Below, in pieces: positions 42,596-52,159 of a stretch of 64,000 nt of DNA (the stretch's first letter is position 1; every line of letters starts with the position of its first letter). The notes beneath the pieces were generated by a model. That model had not been told where the DNA came from. It was given only the letters and a program-made list of their open reading frames with translations, and searched no databases. The position numbers were made by a program, and so were the translations under genes. Origin of the DNA: Bufo bufo (lineage: Eukaryota > Chordata > Amphibia > Anura > Bufonidae); contig NC_053392.1 in NCBI RefSeq assembly GCF_905171765.1, positions 107,884,821 to 107,948,820 of the forward strand, in the 5' to 3' direction.

Positions 42596-43370
42596 TAAGG
42601 GCTCTTCACACTTGCGTTGTCCGGATCCGGCATGTACTCCATTTGCCGGAATTACACGCCGGATCCGAAAAAACACAAGTGAACTGAAAGCATTTGAAGA
42701 CGGATCCGTCTTCAAAATGCGTTCAGTGTTACTATGGCAGCCAGGACGCTATTAAAGTCCTGGTTGCCATAGTAGTAGTGGGGAGCGGGGGAGCAGTATA
42801 CTTACCGCCCGTGCGGCTCCCGGGGCGCTCCAGAATGACGTCAGAGCGCCCCATGCGCATGGATGACGTGATCCATGCGATCACGTCATCCATGCGCGTG
42901 GGGCACCCTGACGTCACTCTGGAGCGCCCGGGGAGCCGCACGGACGGTAAGTATACTGCACCCCCACTCCCCACTACACTTTACCATGGCTGCCAGGACT
43001 TTAGCGTCTTGGCAGCCATGGTAACCATTCAGAAAAAGCTAAACGTCGGATCCGGCAATGCGCCGAAACAACGTTTAGCTTAAGGCCGGATCCGGATTAA
43101 TGCCTTTCAATGGGCATTAATTCCGGATCCGGCCTTGCGGCAAGTGTTCAGGATTTTTGGCCGGAGCAAAAAGCGCAGCATGCTGCGGTATATTTTCTCC
43201 GGCCAAAAAACTTTCCGGTCCGGAACTGAAGACATCCTGATGCATCCTGAACGGATTTCTCTCCATTCAGAATGCATGGGGATAATCCTGATCAGGATTC
43301 TTCCGGCATAGAGCCCCGACGACGGAACTCTATGCCGGAAAAAAAGAACGCAAGTGTGAAAGAGCCCTTA
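42596..43370. mobile_element. 775-bp palindromic MITE with TAAGGGCTC ends
   Basis: The left end is TAAGGGCTCTTCACACTTG. The reverse complement of the right end is TAAGGGCTCTTTCACAC, so both ends run to a 20-plus-bp inverted repeat. The simplest reading is a TA duplication (42596-42597 and 43369-43370), since no 8-bp duplication is seen. The interior is largely self-complementary: GGATCCGG-type blocks, then a GC-rich core centred near 42870 (GATGACGTGATCCATG and its mirror). Similar frames on the two strands are due to this. No transposase. Confidence 0.75.
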
Positions 43371-43384
43371 TTGGTTATTTTTAC

Positions 43385-44799
43385 TAGTGATGAGCGGGAG
43401 GTGCCATATTCGATTTTGCGATATTTCGCGAATATTCGCATGAATATTCGTGTTATATTCGTCGAAATCGAATATTCGCAATTATTCCAATTATCGCGAA
43501 AATATTTTTTCGCATATTGCGAAAATTTATCTTGATAGTATAAGGCAACATTCCTATGCTAATGACTATGGCTAGGCTAATATGTGTATTTTACGAAATT
43601 TCGTAATATTGCTCTAACTTCGTCTCTTAGAATATTACGAATATTCTAAAAGACGAAGTTAGAGCAATATTAGAACATTTGCAAAAGTCGAAATTGCGAT
43701 GCGAGTAATATAACACGAAATAGTCGCATGAAGATTTAAACTTAGCACTGCTATATTCCATATTCTACTAATATATGGAATAGCCCTGCTAAGTTAGCAC
43801 TGCTATATTCCATATTAGGCTAGAATATGGAATATAGCTGTGCTAAGTTTAAATCTTCATGCGACTATTTCGTGTTATATTACTCGCATCGCAATTTCGA
43901 CTTTTGCAAATGTTCTTAATATTGCTCTAACTTCGTCTTTTAGAATATTCGTAATATTCTAAAAGACGAAGTTAGAGCAATATTACGAAATTTCATAAAT
44001 ACACATAGATTGTATTTAAGCTAATATACTGCTATAGTAATAATTTTTAATAGTGTACATATTTTACAAAACTTAAGTTCAGAAGAGGCAAAAAAAATTA
44101 CAGGAAAAAAAAGGGATTATAGCACTATTAGCTAAATTACAATCTATATGTGTATTTTACGAAATTTCGTAATATTGCTCTAACTTCGTCTTTTAGAATA
44201 TTCGTATATTCTAAGAGACGAAGTTAGAGCAATATTACGAAATTTCTAAAAGACGAAGTTAGAGCAATATTAAGAACATTTGAAAAAGTCGAAATTGCGA
44301 TGCGACTAATATAACACGAAATATTCGCATGAAGATTTCAACTTAGCACTGCTATACTCCATATTCTAGCCTAATATGGAATATAGCAGTGCTAACTTAG
44401 CACAGCTATATTCCATATTAGGCTAGAATATGGAGTATAGCAGTGCTAAGTTGAAATCTTCATGCGAATATTTCGTGTTATATTACTCGCATCGCAATTG
44501 CGACTATTGCGAAATTTCGTAAAATACACATATAGATTAGATTGTAATTTAGCTAATATGGAATATAGCAGTAAGTTGAAAACGCCACTGACTGGCAGCC
44601 ATGAAGCCAGGAATCCAAAGGACAGGTAAGAACAACTTTAGGGAAGTGGGAAAGAAAAAAATATAATAAAAAAAAAAAGAAAAAAAACGAATATTCTATT
44701 TCGCGAATATATAGAACGATATTCTAAATATTCGCGAAATCTCGAAATTGCGATATTCGAGAAAAAAATTCGCAATTCGAATATTCGCGCTCAACACTA
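43385..44799. mobile_element. 1415-bp hAT-type MITE rich in ATATTCGCGAAT motifs
   Basis: The ends are TAGTGATGAGCG at 43385 and, in reverse complement, TAGTGTTGAGCGCG at 44799. The duplication ATTTTTAC is exact (43377-43384 and 44800-44807). The interior is very AT-rich and built of nested inverted repeats: GAAGTTAGAGCAATATT, TTCATGCGACTATT and AGCACTGCTATATTCC recur in both orientations. No coding sequence. Confidence 0.9.
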
Positions 44800-44807
44800 A
44801 TTTTTAC

Positions 44808-45771
44808 CTTTACCTTCCATCTGTTTTATTTAGCTCAGTTAGATGAATGAATAACTGAGAGGGGATATGTCTCTGAAACCCTGCAATATTTGAACCTGAT
44901 ATTTTTCACTGCAATGTGCCCTACTATTAATACTATTATCACACTTTAATGCGCTAATACATACTGTGGTTTAGTATATTAGCTGTATGTGTGCCTTATG
45001 ATTTCCCGGGCAGCTCCCGTAGTTGCGATTAACTGAATCACATGAGCTAGTGCTGGAGCTGTTTGGGAAATTCGGGCGGTCAACAGTCGTTAGGGAGTGA
45101 ACGGGTTATGAACTTACACATACAGTGCTATACTCCTTATGACCCTGGTGCATTGTTGCGGGAAATACTTGCTTTCTATACTGCATTGCCCCTTGGTATA
45201 GTTCTCTACCTAGGCGAGGTAACTCGCAATTCTTGGATGCGTCAAATTGGGAATGTATGAAGATGTGCTGGATGGGGAGGATGATTTGTTTTAAGTCTGT
45301 GGTGAAGTGAGAGTTAAGTTCTCCTCAGTCAGCACATCTACAATCAGACTGCGCTGTGTGAATGCACACAGGCTTTGTGTAATACACAGTTTCTCCCTCC
45401 CCTCCTTTCTCCCTCCTTATCTCCTTTTACACCCATTCAATTTTTATTTGTATATCCTATCTCTTAGTGTCTATACCCCCCTTCCATTCTTTATACTACC
45501 TAGTTCACATCCTTGACCAGTAAAGCAAAAGCGCTATAGTGACGTATATTTTTTCTTTTGCAGGGCACTTACTGGGAGAGGGGCGTCGTTTATCAGGTTG
45601 AGGATGTGATAGTGAAACACCCCTGCTAAACAGTAATGTTGGTCTCATGGACCGTTAGTTTCGCTTTTTGGTTAGTTATATTGTACTTTAGTTCTTTAAT
45701 TGGGTCAAATCCCTTTTTCTATTGGATGAGACGGGTAATAATCGTTTACCATCTACTTTACTTATGACAAT
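44808..45771 (+). other. L1 inter-ORF region
   Basis: About 960 bp separates the MITE from the ORF2 start. No domain is recognised. A 90-bp stretch (45520-45609) has an inverted copy inside the neighbouring hAT element (46156-46241), so part of this region may itself be an insertion. Confidence 0.45.
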
Positions 45772-45956
45772 ATGGGTTCTCTAAAAGTTGTCTCCTTTAA
45801 TGTCAAGGGGCTTAACATACCTCAAAAGAGAAGTCAGATTTTCCATGTACTAAAAAAGGAAAAAGCGGATATTCATTTCTGCAAGAAACCCATTTTAAAA
45901 CATAACCATGTCCCTGTCCTGTTCACTAGGCATTATAAAAAATGGTATCATAGCAC
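45772..45956 (+). pseudogene. L1 ORF2, endonuclease N-terminus
   Basis: ATG at 45772 begins MGSLKVVSFNVKGLN, the start of the L1 endonuclease with the catalytic asparagine. KKEKADIHF follows, then a one-base loss shifts the frame where LQETHF, with the catalytic glutamate, is expected. At 45957 the hAT element interrupts the gene. The endonuclease nicks target DNA for target-primed reverse transcription. Confidence 0.85.
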
Positions 45957-46299
45957 CAGGGGCGGACTGAGAAGCCTCAGGGCCCCCGGGCAAAATAAAT
46001 CAAGGGCCCCCTTACAGGCTCCACCCATGTTCTGCCGCAAGCCCCACCACGTGTACAGGACCAGGCCCCTCCGAGTCCTATCCTATACAGGTAAGTTTTA
46101 CGATTCGCGACTAGGGTGGCCACTTGCTTCACCCAAAAAAGGAGGACATTCTAGCCACATCCTCAACCTGATAAACGACGCCCCTCTCCAGTAAGTGCCC
46201 GGCAATAGAAAAAATACGTCACTATAGCGCTTTTGCTTTACTGTACTCTGCGGGATGGAAAAGCGCTGTATTATTAACCTAGTTCAGCAGTCCTGAGTC

Positions 46300-46795
46300 C
46301 CCATTCACAGTAGTTATTAACTCCTTTCACTAGTCCCCCTTCAGTGTGTCTCCATAGTACCCCTAATAAGTCCCAGTATAAAATGCCCCTATATAGTGCC
46401 CCAGTAAATTCCCCCAAGTGCTCATCTCCCCCATTCCTGCTAGTGCCCCCCATAATGTAACAGTATAAAATGCCCCATATATAGTGCCCCAGTAGATGCC
46501 CCTCAGTGTCCGCCTCTAATAGGCTGCGGCCTAGTGTCCCCCATAATGCCCCCCAATAATGTGCCAGTATCAAGTGCCTCTCTCCTCCCCCCCACATGTC
46601 CCAGTATCATAGTGCCATCTCCCCCCCCCAATGTGCCAGTATCAAGTGCCTCTCTCCTTCCCACTCCCCATGTGCCAGTATCATAGTACCTCTCTCCCCA
46701 CCCACCATGTGCCAGTATCAGGTGCCAACTCCCCCCCCCCATGTGCCAGTATCAAGTGCCTCCCGCTCCCCCCATGGCAGTAACAGTCGGGTATT
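46300..46795. repeat. C-rich minisatellite
   Basis: Imperfect units of about 35-60 bp contain ATGTGCCAGTATCA followed by GTGCC and C runs. Homogeneity increases from about 46560 to 46770. Frames on both strands are by-products. Confidence 0.75.
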
Positions 46796-46917
46796 AAAAA
46801 AAAAATAATAAACACTTCTACAGTCGCTCAATGTCAGCGATGCGATGCAGCCGCTTCCTGTGTCCCGCCCTGTATGTCCATATATGGAGTCAGTGCTTGT
46901 ATTTCAGAAAAGTTTCT

Positions 46918-46978
46918 GCTGGGACTCGCACCCACGACCTTCTGTATCAGAGGCAAAGCACCTAATCACACGGCCATA
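46918..46978 (-). repeat. tRNA-like sequence, left arm of the palindrome
   Basis: The minus strand reads TATGGCCGTGTGATTAGG, a poor A box, then TTTGCCTCTGATACAGAAGG, which has the shape of an anticodon arm, and GGTCGTGGGTGCGAGTCC, close to a B box. A full acceptor stem does not form by eye. It is a tRNA-derived relic and not a functional tRNA gene. Confidence 0.5.
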
Positions 46979-47641
46979 AGAGCAGCCTTGCCAATGACTG
47001 AAAAAATATGAGACTTCTACTGTTATAGCTGGCTAAGTGTACATCTATACACATGACAGCTGCCCTAACACACCCACACTGCTATATCTCTATATGACAG
47101 CTGTCCCAGCACACTCAGCCCCCTGCTATATCTCTATATATGATAGCGGCCCCAGCACACCCAGCTCTGCTACATCTAATACACATGACAGCTGCACCAG
47201 CACACTCAGCTCTACTATATCTCTATATATGACAGCTGCCCCAGCAAACCCAGCTCTGCTACATCTATACACATGACAGCTGCCCAAACACACCCAGCTC
47301 TGCTACATCTATACACATGACAGCTGCCCCAGCACACTCAGCTCTGCTATATCTCTATATATTATAGCTGCCCCAGCACACCCGCTCTGCTACATCTATA
47401 CACATGACAGCTGCCCTAACACACCCAGCACTGCTATATCTCTATATGACAGCTGTCCCTGCACACTCAGCTCTGCTATATCTCTATATATGATAGCTGC
47501 CCCAGCACACCCAGCTCTGATCCATCTAATACACATGACAGCTGCACCAGCACACTCAGCTCTACTATATCTCAATATATGACAGCTGCTCCAGCACACC
47601 CAGCTCTGCTACATCTATGTCTCTAAGTATTGCTATACAGT

Positions 47642-47680
<39 letters not shown>

Positions 47681-48399
47681 TATAGCAAAGCTGAGTGTGC
47701 TGGGGCAGCTGTCATGTGTATAGATGTAGCAGAACTGGGTGTGTTTGGGCAGCTGTCATGTGTATAGATGTAGCAGAGCTGGGTTTGATGGGGCAGCTGT
47801 CATATATAGAGATATAGTAGAGCTGAGTGTGCTGGTGCAGCTGTCATGTGTATTAGATGGAGCAGAGCTTGGTGTGCTGGGGCAGCTATCATATATAGAG
47901 ATATAGCAGAGCTGAGTGTGCTTGGACAGCTGTCATATAGAGATATAGCAGTGCTGGGTGTGTTGGGGCAGCTGTCATGTGTATAGATGTAGCAGAGCTG
48001 GGTGTGCTGGGGCAGCTATCATATAGAGATATAGCAGAGCTGAGTGTGCTGGGACAGCTGTCATATAGAGATATAGCAGTGCTGGGTGTGTTGGGGCAGC
48101 TGTCATGTGTATAGATGTAGCAGAGCTGGTGTGCTGGGGCAGCTATCATATATAGAGATATAGCATAGCTGAGTGTGCTGGGACAGCTGTCATATGTATA
48201 GATGTAGCAGAGCTGGGTGTGTTTGGGCAGCTGTCATGTGTATAGATGTAGCAGAGCTGGGTTTGCTGGGGCAGCTGTCATATATAGAGATAGCAGAGCT
48301 GAGTGTGTTGGGGCAGCTGTCATGTGTATAGATGTACACTTAGCCAGCTACAACAGTAGAAGTCTCATATTTTTTCAGTCATTTGAAAGGCAGCCTTTA
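46979..48399. repeat. Large inverted repeat of ~85-bp tandem units around a TA run
   Basis: The left arm (to about 47640) is built of units with ACATGACAGCTGCCC, AGCACACTCAGCTC and TGCTATATCTCTATA. The right arm (from about 47680) is the same in reverse. A (TA)n run occupies 47642-47676 at the centre. Outside, TAGAAGTCTCATATTTTTTC and its mirror lie next to the tRNA-like sequences on both sides. The whole structure can fold into one long hairpin. Confidence 0.85.
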
Positions 48400-48457
48400 T
48401 GGCTGTGTGCGTAAATGCTTTGCCTCTGATACATGAAGGTTGGGTTCGAATCCCAGA
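48400..48457 (+). repeat. tRNA-like sequence, right arm of the palindrome
   Basis: The plus strand reads ATGGCTGTGTGCGTAAATG, then TTTGCCTCTGATACATGAAGG, then GGGTTCGAATCCC, a perfect B box and T arm. The A box is poor. It pairs with the left-arm copy at 46918-46978 in inverted orientation. It probably derives from a tRNA or a tRNA-SINE head. Confidence 0.55.
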
Positions 48458-48654
48458 CACATCGGGAACTTCAGGAGACAGTAAGATTAAGATCACATTA
48501 GCGAGGGGGCCTGGTCCGCTAAGACAAGAATCAATCATTTAACTAACTTGAAAATAAACTGTCACTGTGCACTGCTGCGGCGGGCCCCCATCCCGGCCGG
48601 GCCCTCGGACCACGTCCGAAGTGCCCGATCGCTCTGTCCGCCCCTGCATAGCAC

Positions 48655-50502
48655 ACATTCCTCAGCCTCCAGAGGGGCTTCAATAGGAATCGGCTCTAAT
48701 GTCCCCTTCAAAGAACAAGCTCACTATATAGACCCGGATGGACGTTATATATTCCTGAAGGGAACGTTGCATGGAAGTAAAGTCACCCTTGTTAACATAT
48801 ACACCCCTAACACCAAACAAATACCCTGGCTTACCATTCCTTAGACTCTACTTCAGCTATCCCTAAACTTACGGCCAAACAAATTGGCAAACTTAAAAGA
48901 GCTTTGGCCTCCACATCAAATCTCTGACGTCTGGAGACTAGTTCACCCCCAGTTTGAGAGATTTTACCTTTCACTCAGCGGTTCATAGAACCTACCAACG
49001 CCTAGACTACTTGTTCGTCTCTAATTATATTATTGAGAGGATTAAGCAAGCAGTATTGGTAAAATCTTGGTCTCAGATCATGCCCTGGTCTCCTTAGAGA
49101 TACAACTGAAGGGTATTCCTCCTAAAGAATGGTCCTGGAGACTAAATGAGACTCTATTGGAAAACGAACAAGATAGGCTTAAGCTAGAGAGTAAACTGAA
49201 AACTTTCTTTGAGATTAATGTCCTCCATCTGTAAATGAGGCCATTGTATGGAAATCACACAAGGCCTACATAAGAGGAGAACTTATAGCTCTAGGAGCTT
49301 GGGTGCGTAAACAAAGGACAGAAAAAATTGACTCCATAATTGCCCAAATTTCATCTATTGAAAATATTAACAAACACTCCCCTACAGATACCAATTACAC
49401 GGACATCACTAAACTTAGAAGCCAGTTGAGAGATCTCCTAAACATTAAATCTGCCAAAGCCTTTAGAACAGCAAAATTTAAACACTACCTACATGGTAAT
49501 AGAGGTTCAAAACTCCTCACACAAATGATAAAAGGACAAAGAGAAAAAGCTTTCATATCTAACATAAAAACTGATAATGGGCTCCAACATCTCCATACCC
49601 CATCCATAGCTAAAGAATTTACTGACTTCTACTCAAAACTCTACAATTTAAAACAGAATGATCCCTCCCAGATGGCCGAGAAGATACAAACATTCCTTAA
49701 GTCCGGTTCATGTCCCAAAACTAACTGAAATTGATAGAAATATAGTGCTCTCACCGGTAACTGTAAATGAAGTAACAGAGGTACTGGCGAGTGTCCCCAC
49801 CGGGAAATGCCCAGGCCCAGACGGACTCCCTGTCATAAATTCCAGGAAACTCTCATCCCACAATTCACCAATATGTGCAAATTCCTGCTAAAAGGGGGCT
49901 CACTTCCCCCCACAATCACTTATAGCCCATATTTCAATTATCCCCAAAGAAGGGAAAGATCCCACCAAATGTAGTAGTTATAGACCAATCTCGCTACTTA
50001 ACGTAGACGTTAAGCTTTGGGCCAAGCTGTTAAGCCACCGTGTTGCGAAACTCCTCCCTAAATTAATAAAATGAGGAGCAAATTGGCTTTGTCAAAGGCA
50101 GGGAGGGTAAACATAATGTAAGTAGAGTCCTACATGCTATTTACTACGCAAAAAAACATAACATTCCCTTGACACTGGGAACGGACGCAGAAAAAAAGCC
50201 TTTGACAGGGCAACTGGGTCTTTATGGAGAGTACTTTGCGACACTTTGGCTTCCCACCAACTGCCATTTTCTCATTATACAGAAATCCATCAGCTAGAGT
50301 TTTAGTTAATGGCACACTGTCCCCATGTTCGATATTTTGAACGGGACGAGACAGGGCTGTCCTTTGTCCCCGACCTTATTCATCTTAACTCTGGAATTGC
50401 TTCTAAGCAAAATCAGATCTTCTGATGTGATTAGAGGTTTACAAGTCAATGGGAGGATCACTCTCTGGCAGCTTTTGCCGATGATTTATTATTATTCATA
50501 AC
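48655..50502 (+). pseudogene. L1 ORF2, endonuclease C-terminus to RT active site
   Basis: Pieces in several frames give RGASIGIGSNVPFKEQ, DGRYIFLKGTLHGSK and VTLVNIYTPNTKQ (endonuclease), then EWSWRLNETLLENEQ, RRGELIALGAWVRKQR, FISNIKTDNG and FTDFYSKLYN (linker), GKCPGPDGLP, SYRPISLLNVDVKLWAKLL, EQIGFVKGR and finally FADDLLLF at 50476-50499, the RT active-site box. Many indels and stops are present. The 6.3-kb hAT element begins 3 bp after this box. Confidence 0.85.
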
Positions 50503-50799
50503 TAGAGTTGAGCGAACACCTGGATGTTCGGGTTCGAGAAGTTCGGCCGAACTTCCCGGAAATGTTCGGGTTCGGGATCCGAACCCGAACCGAACTTCGT
50601 CCCGAACCCGAACCCCATTGAAGTCAATGGGGACCCGAACTGTTGGGCACTAAAAAGGCTGTAAAACAGCCCAGGAAAGAGCTAGAGGGCTGCAAAAGGC
50701 AGCAACATGTAGGTAAATCCCCTGCAAACAAATGTGGATAGGGAAATGAATTAAAATAAAAATAAAAAAAATAAAAATGACCCAATATCAATTGGACAG

Positions 50800-51985
50800 A
50801 GGTCCCATAGCAGAGAATTGCTGGCTCACATCAGCAGAGAATCAGTCTCTTCATGCCATAGCAAAGAATCTGGCTTCATGTCAGCAGAGAATCAGTCTCT
50901 TCATGCATAGCAGAGAATCTGGCTTCATGTCACCCACCACTGGAAGAGGCCACTGTCACATATTTAGGCCCCGGCACCCAGACAGAGGAGAGCGGTTCCG
51001 TAACAGAGAATCTGGCCTTTTGTCAGCGCAGAATCTGTCTTCATGTCATAGCAGAGAATCAGGCATCACGTCACCCACCACTGGAACAGGCCACTGTCAC
51101 ACATTTAGGCCCAGGCACCCAGGCAGAGGAGAGAGGTCCCGTAACAGAGAATCTGGCCTTATGTCAGCGCAGAATCTGTCTTCATGTCATAGCAGAGAAT
51201 CAGGCTTCACGTCACCCACCACTGGAACAGCCACTGTCACACATTTAGGCCCAGGCAGCCAGGCAGAGGAGAGAGGTCCCGTAAGAGAGAATCTGGCCTT
51301 ATGTCAGCACAGAATCTGTCTTCATGTCATAGCAGAGAATCAGGCTTCACGTCACCCACCACTGGAACAGGCCACTGTCACACATTTAGGCCAGGCACCC
51401 AGGCAGAGGAGAGAGGTCCCGTAAGAGAGAATCTGGCCTTATGTCAGCACAGAAACTGTCTTCATGTCATAGCAGAGAAATCAGGCGGCTTCACATCACC
51501 CACCACTGGAACAGGCCACTGTCACACATTTAGGCCCAGGCACCCAGGCAGAGGAGAGAGGTCCCGTAACAGAGAATCTGGCCTTATGTCAGCACAGAAT
51601 CTGTCTTCATGTCATAGCAGAGAATCAGGCTTCACGTCACCCACCACTGGAACAGGCCACTGTCACACATTTAGGCCCAGGCACCCAGGCAGAGGAGAGA
51701 GGTCCCGTAACAGAGAATCTGGCCTTATGTCAGCACAGAATCTGTCTTCATGTCATAGCAGAGAATCAGGCTTCACGTCACCCACCACTGGAACAGGCCA
51801 CTGTCACACATTTAGGCCCAGGCACCCAGGCAGAGGAGAGAGGTCCCCGTAACAGAGAATCTGGCCTTATGTCAGCGCAGAATCTGTCTTCATGTCATAG
51901 CAGAGAATCAGGCTTCACGTCACCCACCACTGGAACAGGCCACTGTCACATTTAGGCCCCGGCACCCAGACAGAGGAGAGGTTCA
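50800..51985. repeat. ~141-bp tandem array inside the hAT element
   Basis: About eight units contain AGCAGAGAATCAGGCTTC, CACCCACCACTGGAAC, CACATTTAGGCCC and AGGAGAGAGGTCCCGT. They recur every 141-147 bp. Long plus-strand frames crossing it are repeats of the same peptide and are not taken as genes. Confidence 0.88.
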
Positions 51986-52159
51986 TTCAACTTTGGGTTG
52001 CCCCGCAATATAATGGTAAAATGAAATTAAAAATAGTATTGAATGAGGAAGTGCCCTGGAGTAGAAATAATATATTGTTAAGGGGAGGTAGTTAATATCT
52101 AATCTGCACAAGGGATGGACAGGTCCTGTGGGATCCATGCCTGTTCATTTTTATGAAAG

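Larger units (their letters stand above)
45957..48646. mobile_element. 2.7-kb hAT-type element with CAGGGGCGGAC ends
   Basis: The left end is CAGGGGCGGACTGA and the reverse complement of the right end is CAGGGGCGGACAGAG. The 8-bp duplication CATAGCAC is exact (45949-45956 and 48647-48654). It sits in the endonuclease of the L1 ORF2. Contents are a TAGGGTGGCCAC-type segment (46115), a C-rich minisatellite and a long palindrome with tRNA-like ends. No transposase frame is seen, so it is non-autonomous. Confidence 0.88.

Noticed and set aside
42694..43083. Plus- and minus-strand frames of about 80-130 codons in the GC-rich block
   Set aside because: They mirror each other across the palindromic core of the MITE and contain no known motif.
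46918..48457. Functional tRNA genes
   Set aside because: A boxes are poor, no complete acceptor stem is seen, and both copies lie in a transposon palindrome.
50777..51852. Long plus-strand frames of 215 and 183 codons
   Set aside because: They are translations of the 141-bp array, and two frames repeat the same peptide. No domain is recognisable, and the transposase is on the other strand.
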